The notes below the pieces were generated by a model. That model was not told the DNA's origin. It did no database searches and saw only the letters and a program-made list of their open reading frames with translations. A DNA stretch of 64,000 nt from Methylobacterium sp. Its GTDB lineage: Bacteria > Pseudomonadota > Alphaproteobacteria > Rhizobiales > Beijerinckiaceae. Below, in pieces: positions 10,069 to 21,020 of the stretch. The DNA lies in contig NZ_JAIETD010000027.1 in NCBI RefSeq assembly GCF_019745455.1, forward strand, positions 27,716 to 91,715, in the 5' to 3' direction. Numbering within the stretch: position 1 is the stretch's first letter; each line of letters opens with the position of its first letter. A program made the position numbers and the translations under genes.

Positions 10069-10632
10069 CTAGCCAGCCGCTTCCAGTGTTTCGACGACGA
10101 GATTGCCATTCGTGTAGACGCAGATCTCCGCAGCAATACGCATCGCCTTCCGAACGACGACTTCTGCGTCGTCAGGGCCGTCCTCGAGTGCCCGGGCTGC
10201 GGCCAGGGCAAAGTTTCCGCCCGAGCCAATCGCCATGACGCCCGTCTCCGGCTCCAGCACATCACCGGCTCCCGAGAGCAGAAGGCTGACGTCCTTGTCG
10301 GCGACCAGCATCATCGCCTCCAGGCGGCGCAGGTAGCGGTCGGTGCGCCAGTCCTTGGTCAGCTCGACACAGGCGCGGGTGAGCTGGCCGGGATATTGGT
10401 CGAGCTTGGCCTCCAGCCGCTCGAACAGCGTGAAGGCGTCGGCCGTGGCCCCGGCGAAGCCGCCGATGACCGCGCCCTTGGCGAGGCGCCGGACCTTGCG
10501 GGCATTGCCCTTCACGATGGTCTGCCCAAGGCTGACCTGCCCGTCGCCGCCGATCACCACCCGGCCGCCCTTGCGGACCATGAGGATCGTTGTGGCATGC
10601 ATCTGGGGCAAGGTGGATTCGTTGTGTGGCAA
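10069..10632 (-). CDS. hslV: HslV (ClpQ), peptidase subunit of the HslUV protease
   Basis: A 187-residue precursor. After removal of about 12 residues the catalytic N-terminal threonine is exposed at [10 protein letters not shown], and GDGQVSLGQ and the lysine of the NARKVRRL block match the Thr-peptidase core. A TTG start at 10632 is favoured because GGAG lies six bases upstream; an ATG at 10602 gives a shorter propeptide and remains possible. The dodecamer degrades proteins fed by HslU. Downstream on the same strand come a chemoreceptor and the DUF2157-like gene before hslU is reached, an unusual arrangement. Confidence 0.96.
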   Translation of the reverse strand: MPHNESTLPQMHATTILMVRKGGRVVIGGDGQVSLGQTIVKGNARKVRRLAKGAVIGGFAGATADAFTLFERLEAKLDQYPGQLTRACVELTKDWRTDRYLRRLEAMMLVADKDVSLLLSGAGDVLEPETGVMAIGSGGNFALAAARALEDGPDDAEVVVRKAMRIAAEICVYTNGNLVVETLEAAG

Positions 10633-10706
10633 AGGGAACTCCGGGCCGAACCGCGTCGGTCTCGAAATCAGGTATGGCGTCGGTCAGGCAATTGCCACCG
10701 CGCGTC

Positions 10707-11843
10707 TCACACGACCACGGTCAGAGACCGCGCCGCCCGCGTCAGGCCGGTATAGAGCCAGCGCGCCCTGTGCTCGCGGAACGCGTAGGATTCGTCGAAG
10801 AGCACGACGTCGTCCCATTGCGAGCCCTGCGCCTTGTGAACGGTGAGAGCGTAGCCGTAGGTGAACTCGTCGGTCTCGCGGCGCTGATAGGCCGGGATCT
10901 CGGCCTCCGAGCCCTCGATCACCGCGCGCAGGACCTTGATGTCGACGGCGCGCCGCCGCAGGGCCGGGTCGTCCTCGGGCACCACGTCGAGGCGGATCGT
11001 GTCGGGGCGCGGCGAGGCGCGCAGGGCCTGCACCGTCCAGGTCGAGCCGTTGAGCAGGCCCTTGGTACGGTCGTTCCTGAGACAGACCAGCTTCTCGCCC
11101 ACAGCCGGCATCGTATCGGTATGTCCGGCGAGTTCGCGCAGGCGGTTGTTGTAGAGCCGGCGCGTCTTGTTGAGGCCGACGAGAACCTGATCGGCCTCCA
11201 GAACCAAGCTCGGGTCGACGTCGCGCCGCGAGACCACGCGGCTCTCGCCGTAGGTGCCGACAGAGAGGCGCCCGCCCTCGCGCACCGTCATCGCCATGCG
11301 GACGATCGGGTCGTCGGCGGCCTGGCGATGGACATCGGTGAGCATCACGTCGGGCTCGGCCTCCGTGAAGAAGCCGCCGCCGCGCACCGGCGGCAACTGG
11401 GCCGGGTCGCCGAGCACCAGCACCGGCTTGTCGAAGGAAAGGAGATCGTTGCCGAGATCCGAATCCACCATCGAGCACTCGTCGATGACGATCAGTTCGG
11501 CCTTGGCGGCAGGGCCGGAGCGGTTGAGGGTGAAGGCCGGGCCACCGTCCTCGGTCTCCTTGGTGCGGTAGATCAGGCTGTGGATCGTCGCGGCGTCATG
11601 GCAGCCCTTCTGGCGCATCACCGAGGCCGCCTTTCCGGTGAAGGCGCCGAACACCACGGCGCCATCGACATCGTCGGCGATCCTGCGGGCCAGGGTGGTC
11701 TTGCCGGTGCCGGCATAGCCGAACAGGCGGAACACCTGCGCTCCGCCGCCCTTGCGCCAGGCGGAGATGGTCTTCAGCGCCGCCTCCTGCTGGGGAGCGA
11801 AGCGGGTGGGAAGGTTCTCGGCCGGCTCTGCGTCGCGGCTCAC
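10707..11843 (-). CDS. RecD-like AAA ATP-dependent DNA helicase
   Basis: A 378-residue superfamily 1 helicase. Walker A (GYAGTGKTT) is near residue 47, the Walker B region is VIDECSMVD, and a C-terminal UvrD_C_2 motif reads [13 protein letters not shown], typical of RecD/TraA-like helicases. It is shorter than RecD2 and lacks an obvious N-terminal HhH extension. No RecB/RecC partners are nearby, so it probably acts alone in DNA repair or recombination. Its GTG start overlaps the stop of hemF by four bases (GTGA), so the two genes form a coupled minus-strand pair. Confidence 0.85.
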   Translation of the reverse strand: MSRDAEPAENLPTRFAPQQEAALKTISAWRKGGGAQVFRLFGYAGTGKTTLARRIADDVDGAVVFGAFTGKAASVMRQKGCHDAATIHSLIYRTKETEDGGPAFTLNRSGPAAKAELIVIDECSMVDSDLGNDLLSFDKPVLVLGDPAQLPPVRGGGFFTEAEPDVMLTDVHRQAADDPIVRMAMTVREGGRLSVGTYGESRVVSRRDVDPSLVLEADQVLVGLNKTRRLYNNRLRELAGHTDTMPAVGEKLVCLRNDRTKGLLNGSTWTVQALRASPRPDTIRLDVVPEDDPALRRRAVDIKVLRAVIEGSEAEIPAYQRRETDEFTYGYALTVHKAQGSQWDDVVLFDESYAFREHRARWLYTGLTRAARSLTVVV

Positions 11844-12763
11844 GGCCAGCGCACGGTGGGCGGCAGCGAGGACAGGATCGAGGCGACGTTGCCGCCGGTC
11901 TTGAGGCCGAAGATCGTGCCTCGGTCGTGGAGCAGGTTGAACTCGACGTAGCGGCCGCGCCGAACCTGCTGCTCGTAGCGGTCGGCCTCGGTCCAGGGAG
12001 TGGAGACATTGGCTCGGACGATGGCCGGATAGGCTTCGAGCAGGGCGCCGCCGACGTCGCGGGTAAAGGCGAGGTCGGCCTCAGGCTCGCCGGTCCAATG
12101 ATAGTCGTAGAAGATTCCGCCGATGCCGCGGGGCTCGCTGCGGTGTTTCACGTGGAAATATTCCTCGCACCACGCCTTGTAGCGCGCGTAATCCGCGGCC
12201 GGATGGGCGTCGCAGGCGGCCTTCATGGCGGCGTGGAAGGCCAGGGTGTCGGGGTCTTCCTGGGTTCGCCGCCGGTCGAGCACGGGGGTGAGGTCGGCGC
12301 CCCCGCCGAACCAGGCCTTCGTCGTCACGACGAAGCGGGTATTCATGTGCACGGTCGGAACGTTCGGGTTCCACGGATGCGCGATCAGCGAGATGCCGGT
12401 GGCGAAGAAGTGCGGATCCTCGGCGGCGCCCGGCATCTGGGCGCGGAACTCGGGGGCGAACTCGCCATAGACCGTCGAGACGTGGACGCCCGCCTTCTCG
12501 AACACCCGGCCCTTGATCATCGCCATGGTGCCGCCGCCGCCATGACTGCCGGTATGGTCGGTCCGCGTCCACGGCGTCTTCTCGAACCGTCCCGGCTCGA
12601 CGGGAGCTTCCGGGAAGAACGGCCCCGCCGCCTCGGATTCGAGCGTCTCAAGGGCGCCGACGATGCGGTCGCGAAGGGTGGCGAACCACGTCTCCGCCTG
12701 GCCCTTCAGCGCGGCGAGGTCGGCCTCCGAGGGAAGCGGATGCGTGGTGTTCGGCATGGTCAT
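11840..12763 (-). CDS. hemF: Oxygen-dependent coproporphyrinogen III oxidase
   Basis: About 307 residues. It matches HemF along its length: [21 protein letters not shown], the FGGGADLTP block, KHR near the middle, [11 protein letters not shown] and the C-terminal [20 protein letters not shown]. The enzyme converts coproporphyrinogen III to protoporphyrinogen IX using O2 in haem synthesis. ATG codons at 12781, 12763 and 12757 are all possible starts; an AAGG lies just upstream of the last two. The RecD-like helicase gene is coupled downstream by a four-base overlap. Confidence 0.96.
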   Translation of the reverse strand: MTMPNTTHPLPSEADLAALKGQAETWFATLRDRIVGALETLESEAAGPFFPEAPVEPGRFEKTPWTRTDHTGSHGGGGTMAMIKGRVFEKAGVHVSTVYGEFAPEFRAQMPGAAEDPHFFATGISLIAHPWNPNVPTVHMNTRFVVTTKAWFGGGADLTPVLDRRRTQEDPDTLAFHAAMKAACDAHPAADYARYKAWCEEYFHVKHRSEPRGIGGIFYDYHWTGEPEADLAFTRDVGGALLEAYPAIVRANVSTPWTEADRYEQQVRRGRYVEFNLLHDRGTIFGLKTGGNVASILSSLPPTVRWP

Positions 12764-12928
12764 GGGCCTTGGCTTAGCCATCGGGCGCAACCGGCGTCAA
12801 TTCGGAAAGCCACCGTCATCAGGGGTCGGGCGATCGAGGACTTTGCACCGAGAACCAGCGGCGATGCCCAAGGACGATGCGCGATGTCCAAAACTCCGGC
12901 GCCGAGCAGCGCATCGGACGGCAGCGAG

Positions 12929-12949
12929 ACTGTTTGCAACAGTTTGAAA
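12929..12949. promoter_or_regulatory. ACTGTT-TGC-AACAGT palindrome before the molybdopterin oxidoreductase gene
   Basis: A perfect six-base inverted repeat (12929-12934 and 12938-12943) overlaps a TTTGCAACAG-TTTGAAA arrangement, with TTTG repeated every ten bases. It lies about 80 bp before the oxidoreductase start. A near copy, TTTGTAACAGTTT, lies before the MHS transporter gene. It resembles an operator, but the regulator is unknown. Confidence 0.4.
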
Positions 12950-13029
12950 TGCCTCTAGCCTGACGATTCGTCGGTGGATTCGATCGCGTGACGACTGGTC
13001 GTCGCGATCCTGGTTTCTGGAGGCTTTCG

Positions 13030-15192
13030 ATGTCAGGTCCGAGCGAGCAGACGATCGTCCGCGGCGTATGCCCCCACGACTGTCCCGATACCTGCGCGTT
13101 CCTGTATCACGTCGAGGACGGCAAGCTCGTCGACGTTACCGGAGACCGCGATCACCCGATGACCCGCGGCGGTCTGTGCGTGAAGCTCAACGACTTCGCC
13201 GACCACCACTACAACCCTGACCGCATCCTCTATCCGATGAAGCGGGTCGGTCCGAAGGGGAGCGGTGCCTTCGCCCGCATCTCCTGGGACGAGGCGCTCA
13301 CCGAGATCAAGACGCGCTGGACCGACATCATCGGCACCTACGGCGCCGAGGCGATCATGCCGCACGCCTATCTCGGGCATCAGGGCACCCTCAACGGACT
13401 GACGGCGGGCGACGCCTTCTTCAACCGGCTCGGCGCCTCGGTCGCCGAGAAGACCTATTGCGAATCCGGCTCGTCCACGGCCTGGCACATGACGGTGGGC
13501 GGCACCGGCGGCCTCGACATCGAGAGCTTCGCCTATGCGAAGTACATCATCGTCTGGGGCATGAACATGATCAGCACCAACCTGCATGGTTGGCCGTTCC
13601 TCCTCGAAGCCCAGAAGAAGGGCGCCAAGATCGTCGTGATCGATCCGGTGAAGTCGCGCACGGCGAAGGCGGCGGATTGGCACATCGCGATCAAGCCCGG
13701 CACCGACGGCGCCCTGGCGCTCGGCATGATGAACGTCATCATCGCCGAGGGGCTCGTCGACCAAGATTACGTCGACCGCTACACGATCGGCTACGAGGAA
13801 CTGAAGGGCCGCGCCGCGGAGTACCCGCCCGAGCGCGTCTCTGAGATCACCGGCATTCCGGCCGAGGACATCCGCACGCTCGCCCGCGAATACGCCACGG
13901 CCCGGCCCTCGGCGATCCGCCAGGGGGTGGCGCTCGAGCGCAGCCATGGCGGCGGCCAGGCGATCCGGGCGATCACCTGCCTGCCGGCACTCGTCGGCGC
14001 CTGGCGCCATGTCGGCGGCGGCACGATGGAGATGCCGATCTGGGAATTCCCGACCCGGTTCGATCGCATCTGTCGCCCCGACTGGATCAAGCCGGGCACC
14101 CGCGTCATCAACGAGCTCGACCTCGGCGCGGCGCTCACCGGGGAGCTCGCCCTCGATCCTCCGGTCCAGTCGCTCTTCGTCTACAATTCCAATCCAGTTT
14201 CGCAGGCGCCGGCCCAGGCCAAGATCGTCGAGGGCCTCAAGCGGGAGGACCTGTTCACGGTAGTGAGCGAATTGTTCGTCACCGATACGGCGAAATACGC
14301 CGACATTCTGTTGCCGGCGACGATGCAGGGCGAGCAGCTCGACATCATGGTGACCTGGGGACACCTCTACCTGATGCTCAACCAGCCCGCGATCGCGGCG
14401 CCGGGCGAATGCGTCCCCAATGTCGAGATGTTCCGGCGGCTCGCCAGGACCATGGGCTTCACCGACGATTACTGGGACCGGACCGAGGAGGAGATGCTCC
14501 TCGACTTCTACGATTGGGACGCACCCCAGCTCCAGGGCATCACCTATGACCTCCTAAAGGAGAAGGGCTGGGCGCGGCTCAATGTCGGGCTGCCGGGCGA
14601 GCGCGCCCCCCATGCGGAGGGCAACTTCAAGACCGCATCCGGCAAATGCGAGTTCAAGTCGAGCATGGCTGAGGGCGGCAACTTCGTCATCCCGGTCTGG
14701 CGCTCGATGTACGAGGCGATGCAGCCGGGCGAATATGTCGATCCGCTGCCGGATTACGTGCCGCCCTACGAATCGGCCGCATCGAACCCGGATCAGGCGC
14801 TGCGCTATCCGCTCAGCATCGTCTCGCCCAAGCCCCACGCCTTCCTCAATTCGCAATACGCCAACGAGGAGCACAAGAAGGCGCGGCAGGGCGCGTTGCG
14901 GGTGATGATCAACCCCGCCGACGCCGCGGCGCGCGGGATCCTGCCGGGCGAGCAGGTGCGGGTCTTCAACGATCGCGGCTCGTTCGAGGGACCGGCCGAA
15001 CTCAGCGAGGACGTGGTACCGGGACTCGTCATGGCCAATGTCGGGCATTGGACGAGCGCGGCCTCCTCGGGCGCCTCGGTCAACGCGATCAGCTCGGACA
15101 AGCATTGCGGTCTGGGACGAGCCGGCACCTTCTCGGACAATCTCGTCGAGGTCGAGAAGGCCGCGGCGCCGATGCTCGTGGCGGCGGAGTAG
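13030..15192 (+). CDS. Molybdopterin-dependent oxidoreductase (formate dehydrogenase / DMSO reductase superfamily)
   Basis: About 720 residues. An N-terminal [4Fe-4S] motif C-x3-C-x3-C (CPHDCPDTC) with a fourth Cys in GGLC precedes the molybdopterin domains; YCESGSSTAWH contains a possible metal-ligand Cys, and the C-terminal dinucleotide-binding domain ends with the HWTSAASSGASVNA region. The start at 13030 is chosen because GGAGG lies six bases upstream; a GTG at 12988 lacks this. There is no signal peptide, so it is cytoplasmic. No partner subunit is adjacent. The substrate cannot be told from the sequence. Confidence 0.88.
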   Translation: MSGPSEQTIVRGVCPHDCPDTCAFLYHVEDGKLVDVTGDRDHPMTRGGLCVKLNDFADHHYNPDRILYPMKRVGPKGSGAFARISWDEALTEIKTRWTDIIGTYGAEAIMPHAYLGHQGTLNGLTAGDAFFNRLGASVAEKTYCESGSSTAWHMTVGGTGGLDIESFAYAKYIIVWGMNMISTNLHGWPFLLEAQKKGAKIVVIDPVKSRTAKAADWHIAIKPGTDGALALGMMNVIIAEGLVDQDYVDRYTIGYEELKGRAAEYPPERVSEITGIPAEDIRTLAREYATARPSAIRQGVALERSHGGGQAIRAITCLPALVGAWRHVGGGTMEMPIWEFPTRFDRICRPDWIKPGTRVINELDLGAALTGELALDPPVQSLFVYNSNPVSQAPAQAKIVEGLKREDLFTVVSELFVTDTAKYADILLPATMQGEQLDIMVTWGHLYLMLNQPAIAAPGECVPNVEMFRRLARTMGFTDDYWDRTEEEMLLDFYDWDAPQLQGITYDLLKEKGWARLNVGLPGERAPHAEGNFKTASGKCEFKSSMAEGGNFVIPVWRSMYEAMQPGEYVDPLPDYVPPYESAASNPDQALRYPLSIVSPKPHAFLNSQYANEEHKKARQGALRVMINPADAAARGILPGEQVRVFNDRGSFEGPAELSEDVVPGLVMANVGHWTSAASSGASVNAISSDKHCGLGRAGTFSDNLVEVEKAAAPMLVAAE

Positions 15193-15214
15193 CGCTGCCG
15201 GGCAGGCCAGCCCG

Positions 15215-15958
15215 TCAGCCTGGCGACGACTCTCCCGCGCTGAGGCGGCGAGCGAGGGCAGGACCGAGACCGATGCTGTCGACCGCCGGGAAGGCCACCC
15301 TCCCGGCGGAGCGGGCCCGTGCCGCCGCCAGGACGGCCCGCGTACCGGTGGCGACGGAACAGAGGACCGGCACAGGCACGTCCGGCTGAATGCGCTCGGC
15401 AAGGCCGGCGAGGGCGGCACCGCCGAGGATCACTACCTCGGCGCCATCCTCCAATGCGCATTGCCGGCACGCGGCGGCGAGCTCTGCAAGAGCCGCGTCG
15501 GGGTCGCTGGCGATGCGGTCGCCGGTCGGCGCGATGGTCCTGACGGCGGCGAGCCGGTCGGCGAGTCCGAGGGACGCGACGAACTCCGTCAGCATCGGTC
15601 CCCAAAGGATACCACCGGTGACGATGGCGAAGCGCCGGCGCCCTTCCGCCGCCACCCGGCATGAGGCCTCGGCCATGCCGATGACGGGCACCGGCGAGAT
15701 CTCTTTCAGCGCCGCCAGTCCGGGATCGCCGAAACAGGCGAGATAGACGGCATCGCAGCCCTCGCCATGCTCGGCGAGGGCATCGAGGGCGGCATGTGCG
15801 GCGATCGCCGAGGCGGCCCGGCTCGCGATGTAGCGCGCACCGAAGCGGCCGGTGACGGGCACGAACTCCGCGGCGTTGCCGGCAACCCGCCGGACATGGT
15901 CCGTCACGAGCTCCGTGACGGACGACAGGGTATTCGGATTGACCAGAAGGATACGCAT
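15215..15958 (-). CDS. Asp/Glu/hydantoin racemase family protein lacking the second catalytic Cys
   Basis: A 247-residue protein opening with MRILLVNPNT, the signature of the hydantoin/allantoin racemase branch. The first catalytic cysteine is present (C75 in ACFGDPG). Where two-base racemases carry the second cysteine (LGCAGM-type motif), this protein reads ILGGAALAG, with G180 in its place. A racemase with a Cys pair is therefore not supported; a decarboxylase, isomerase or one-base racemase is possible. It is convergent with the molybdopterin oxidoreductase and sits ten bases from trmL, with which it probably forms a minus-strand unit. Confidence 0.8.
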   Translation of the reverse strand: MRILLVNPNTLSSVTELVTDHVRRVAGNAAEFVPVTGRFGARYIASRAASAIAAHAALDALAEHGEGCDAVYLACFGDPGLAALKEISPVPVIGMAEASCRVAAEGRRRFAIVTGGILWGPMLTEFVASLGLADRLAAVRTIAPTGDRIASDPDAALAELAAACRQCALEDGAEVVILGGAALAGLAERIQPDVPVPVLCSVATGTRAVLAAARARSAGRVAFPAVDSIGLGPALARRLSAGESSPG

Positions 15959-15967
15959 GTCCCGTCC

Positions 15968-16453
15968 TCAGGCAGTCGGCATGCCAGTGGAGGACGATTG
16001 CCACGCCCCGCCCTGGCGCATCGCCTCGCCGAGGATCATCCCGGCCGCGACCGCGACGTTGAGCGAACGCAGGCCCGGACGGATCGGCACCAACACTCGC
16101 GCATCGGCTGCCGCGTGGACGCCATCCGGAACGCCGGCCGATTCACGGCCCATCAGAAGGCAATCGCCGGGCGCGAAGGCGAAGTCGGCATAGGTGGTCG
16201 CCCCCTTCGTGGTGGCGAGGACGAGGCGGATGCCCACTTCCTCGCGCCATTCCGAGAAGGCGTCCCACGACCGGTGCCGCGTGATCGCGACGTGGTCGAG
16301 ATAATCGAGGCCCGAGCGGCGCAGATGACGGTCCGAGACATCGAAGCCGGCCGGCTCGATGATCTCGACGGCAAGCCCGAGGCAGGCGGCGAGCCGCAGC
16401 ATGGTGCCGGTATTCTGCGGGATGTCGGGCTGGTAGAGGGCGAGGCGGAACAT
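15968..16453 (-). CDS. trmL: tRNA (cytidine(34)-2'-O)-methyltransferase
   Basis: A 161-residue SPOUT methyltransferase. The knot motifs are clear: NTGTMLRLAA near the N-terminus, LLMGRESAGVPD in the middle, and RPGLRSLNVAVAAG near the end. TrmL methylates the ribose of the wobble base in tRNA-Leu using SAM. The ATG at 16453 begins MFRLALYQPDIPQ, the normal start for the family; the open frame continuing far upstream on this strand is the shadow of the ABC transporter gene. It is divergent from that transporter with about 120 bp between them. Confidence 0.92.
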   Translation of the reverse strand: MFRLALYQPDIPQNTGTMLRLAACLGLAVEIIEPAGFDVSDRHLRRSGLDYLDHVAITRHRSWDAFSEWREEVGIRLVLATTKGATTYADFAFAPGDCLLMGRESAGVPDGVHAAADARVLVPIRPGLRSLNVAVAAGMILGEAMRQGGAWQSSSTGMPTA

Positions 16454-16573
16454 GGTTGCAGCTGGCTCGGGTTGTCGTCTGCGGCATCGCCCCCCGGTTG
16501 GCCCTGCGTCAAGTCGGCCTACATCCGGGTCAGTCAATCCCGCGGTGCGATCGCCGCCATCCGAAAGTTCTGC

Positions 16574-18439
<1,866 letters not shown>

Positions 18440-18594
18440 GCGAACTTTTTACAACACCCGCCAGATCAGGATGACCGAAATATTAACGGTCTAAGTCGAC
18501 GCGCGAACGGCTATACGCCGCCAGCAGAATTTAACATTTGTTGAGACGTATATTTGTATACATTAAACTGTCTTGTCTTTATCGTTGGCAATGA

Positions 18595-18624
18595 GCACTG
18601 TGCAGTTTTTACAGAGCACAGTGC
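18595..18624. promoter_or_regulatory. GCACTGTGC-N12-GCACAGTGC inverted repeat
   Basis: Two perfect nine-base arms (18595-18603 and 18616-18624) are separated by 12 T-rich bases, so arm centres are 21 bp apart, two helical turns. This is the geometry of a dimeric repressor or activator site, though it could also fold as a hairpin in RNA. It lies 70 bp before the receptor gene. Confidence 0.45.
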
Positions 18625-18661
18625 ATAGAAACGGAAAAGTTACCAATTTCCGGGAAAATAG

Positions 18662-18671
18662 GGCTTAAGCC
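18662..18671 (+). promoter_or_regulatory. GGCTTAAGCC palindrome before the PAS-MCP-PilZ gene
   Basis: A perfect copy of the 10-bp palindrome seen before the EAL gene, ending 22 bp from the ATG at 18694. At this distance it would lie in the 5' leader or overlap the transcription start. Shared with other chemotaxis and c-di-GMP genes in the window. Confidence 0.4.
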
Positions 18672-18693
18672 ATAAGAATGAAAGCCGACACTC

Positions 18694-20643
18694 ATGCTCC
18701 GTTCGCCTTTGACCCGCTTCCGCGAGCAGCGCGCCTGGCTTAGTGCGATCGACAGATCTCTCGGCACGATCGAGTTCGCCCTAGACGGGACGATCATTGA
18801 CGCGAACGACAACTTCCTCAGCGTCGTCGGCTACGGGATCGACGAGGTGCGCGGCAAACATCACCGCATGTTCGTATTGCCTGAGCACGCCGCGAGCCGC
18901 GAATACCAAGGTTTCTGGGACTCACTCCGCGTGGGCAAGTACCAATCGGCCGAGTATGAGCGCATCGGCAAGAGCGGCAACCGGATCTGGCTTCAGGCAA
19001 CCTACAACCCGATCCTCGACGGGCGCGGACGGACCGTACGAATCGTCAAGTTCGCCACCGACATCACCGCTCAGAAGCGGCTGAGCGCCGAGTTTCGCGG
19101 CGAGACACAGGCAATCGGGACGTCGCAGGCCGTCATCCACTTCAATCTCGACGGCACCATCATCGACGCGAACGACAACTTCCTCCAAGCGGTGGGCTAC
19201 ACGATCGAGGAAATCCGCGGCAAGCACCACAGGATGTTCGTCAATCCGGAAGAGGCGGCCAGTGCGGAATACCAGCGGTTCTGGACACGGCTCGCGGCCG
19301 GCGAGTTCCAGGCCGCAGAGTATAAGCGGTTCGGCAAGGGCGGCCGCGAGATCTGGCTCCAGGCGACCTACAACCCGATCCGCGACATCGACGGCAAGCC
19401 GTTCAAGGTGGTGAAATACGCAACCGACATCACCCGGGAGAAGATCGGCAATGCCGATGCCATGGGTCAGCTCGCTGCGATCACTCGGGCACTGGCCGTG
19501 ATCCAGTTCGACGTCGATGGCAGAATCCTCGAGGTCAACGACAATTTCCTCGCCGCGGTCGGCTATCGGCGCGACGAGGTTATCGGCAAGCTCCACAGCA
19601 TGTTCGTGGCACCGGACTACGCCAGGAGCGAGCAGTACAAGGCGTTCTGGCAGAAACTGCGCAACGGCGACTTCGTCTCGGGCATGTTCCAGCGCTTTGG
19701 CAAGGGCGGCAAATCGGTCTGGATTCAGGCAAGCTACAACCCGATCTTCGATCCCGACGGGAGGCCCCTCAAGATCGTCAAGTATGCCACCGACGTCTCC
19801 AGCAGCATGGAAGCGCGCAAGATCGCGGTCGATGCAGCGGAGAGGACCCTCGACAACGTCCAGGCCGTCACGGATGCGGCCGAGACCATGAACACCGCGG
19901 CGGTCTCGATATCCGAGACCATGGCGCGTTCGAGGGCAGCGGTCGATGACATCCACGGCATGACGCACGAGGCCGATGCCTCCACCGCCAGACTGCGCGA
20001 TGCGGCCCAGTCCATGGGCAGCGTGGTGCAGTTGATTACCGATATCGCGCAGCAGATCAATCTCCTCGCTCTCAACGCCACGATCGAAGCGGCGCGGGCG
20101 GGAGCGGCGGGTCGCGGCTTCGCCGTGGTCGCCACCGAGGTGAAGGAACTGGCGAGCCAGACCACCGCGGCCACGGCCAAGATCGCCTCCGAGATCGCCG
20201 ACATGCAGGGCGTCTCGGACGCCGTGGTATCGCAGCTAGCCTCGATCACGGAAGCGATCGGAGCGATCCGCCAGTATGTTGCCGGCGTTGCCGATTCCAC
20301 CGATTCCCAGAGCAAGGCGACCGGCGAGATCCTGATCAGCATGCGTCAGGCTTCGGGCGGCGTCTCAAGCATCAGCATGAGTCTCGACGACTGGACCGTC
20401 GGCGTCGAGGAGCGCCGCGCCGATCGCCGCAGCCGCGTTCTCCTTCCGGCCCTCATCCATACCGCAAGTGGCCAGATACCCTGCACGATCCGCAATCTGT
20501 CGAGCAAGGGCGCCAAGCTGCACACGCGCCGCTGCGGCGACGTTCCGGAGCGTTTCGACCTCGTCGTTGAGGATGACGGGCGGCGCATGAGTTGCACGGT
20601 ACGTCGCCGCGACGGCGACGAGATCGGCGTCCAATTCGCTTGA
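18694..20643 (+). CDS. Soluble chemoreceptor with three PAS domains, MCP domain and C-terminal PilZ
   Basis: A 649-residue protein without transmembrane segments. Three PAS domains (about 22-140, 144-262, 266-384) are close copies, each with [22 protein letters not shown], FWxxL and a PAC end reading ATDIT/ATDVS. They are followed by a short MCP signalling domain (tip [20 protein letters not shown]) and a PilZ domain with the RRADRRSR arginines and NLSSKG, the c-di-GMP-binding signatures. The protein could therefore read a cytoplasmic cue, perhaps redox through PAS cofactors, and c-di-GMP, and pass both to CheA. No che genes are adjacent. Confidence 0.92.
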   Translation: MLRSPLTRFREQRAWLSAIDRSLGTIEFALDGTIIDANDNFLSVVGYGIDEVRGKHHRMFVLPEHAASREYQGFWDSLRVGKYQSAEYERIGKSGNRIWLQATYNPILDGRGRTVRIVKFATDITAQKRLSAEFRGETQAIGTSQAVIHFNLDGTIIDANDNFLQAVGYTIEEIRGKHHRMFVNPEEAASAEYQRFWTRLAAGEFQAAEYKRFGKGGREIWLQATYNPIRDIDGKPFKVVKYATDITREKIGNADAMGQLAAITRALAVIQFDVDGRILEVNDNFLAAVGYRRDEVIGKLHSMFVAPDYARSEQYKAFWQKLRNGDFVSGMFQRFGKGGKSVWIQASYNPIFDPDGRPLKIVKYATDVSSSMEARKIAVDAAERTLDNVQAVTDAAETMNTAAVSISETMARSRAAVDDIHGMTHEADASTARLRDAAQSMGSVVQLITDIAQQINLLALNATIEAARAGAAGRGFAVVATEVKELASQTTAATAKIASEIADMQGVSDAVVSQLASITEAIGAIRQYVAGVADSTDSQSKATGEILISMRQASGGVSSISMSLDDWTVGVEERRADRRSRVLLPALIHTASGQIPCTIRNLSSKGAKLHTRRCGDVPERFDLVVEDDGRRMSCTVRRRDGDEIGVQFA

Positions 20644-21020
20644 TCGCCGATAGCCGGCTCGTCGAGACACGGCTTGGCGTCGGCGATCGCTTGGCGTGAA
20701 AGAGCCCGATAGCTCTGCCGGTCACGGTGGCCGAAGCGCCAGCGCGCTGGTGCTTTTCCGTCGAACGCCCGGCTGATGTCCTCGGGCGGTGTTGCCCAGC
20801 ACTTGCGCAGCCGTCCCCCCGGCCTGCGCCGCAGACAAATTCAAAGCGCCCCGCATCGTTCACGCGCCCTTGACTTCTGGTGACGCGCGGTCGCATTGCA
20901 CAACGCGGCGGGATGATGCTTTCCTTATTCAAAGTCGCATCTCTCGCGGCTCGCCGAAGAGCCGTTCACGGCTTCAGCCGTTCGGTCGAGCTGGCACCCT
21001 CCGCAGATTTGGAGTTTACC
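20644..21020. other. Intergenic region before petA
   Basis: About 375 bases. A TTGACT at 20870-20875 is a possible -35 box for the pet operon, but no convincing -10 follows. If petA started at the ATG at 20913 instead of the TTG at 21021, about 110 bases of this would be coding. Otherwise nothing recognisable. Confidence 0.35.

Larger units (their letters stand above)
18440..18693. other. AT-rich intergenic region before the PAS-MCP-PilZ gene
   Basis: About 250 bases clearly richer in A and T than the surroundings. It holds several TTAA-containing stretches, a small GTATA-TTTG-TATAC inverted repeat near 18548, a nine-base inverted repeat at 18595-18624, and a GGCTTAAGCC palindrome at 18662. 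No ORF with a ribosome site was found. It looks like a regulated promoter region. Confidence 0.5.

Noticed and set aside
12988..13029. GTG at 12988 as start of the molybdopterin oxidoreductase
   Set aside because: The ATG at 13030 has GGAGG at an ideal distance and fits the family N-terminus.
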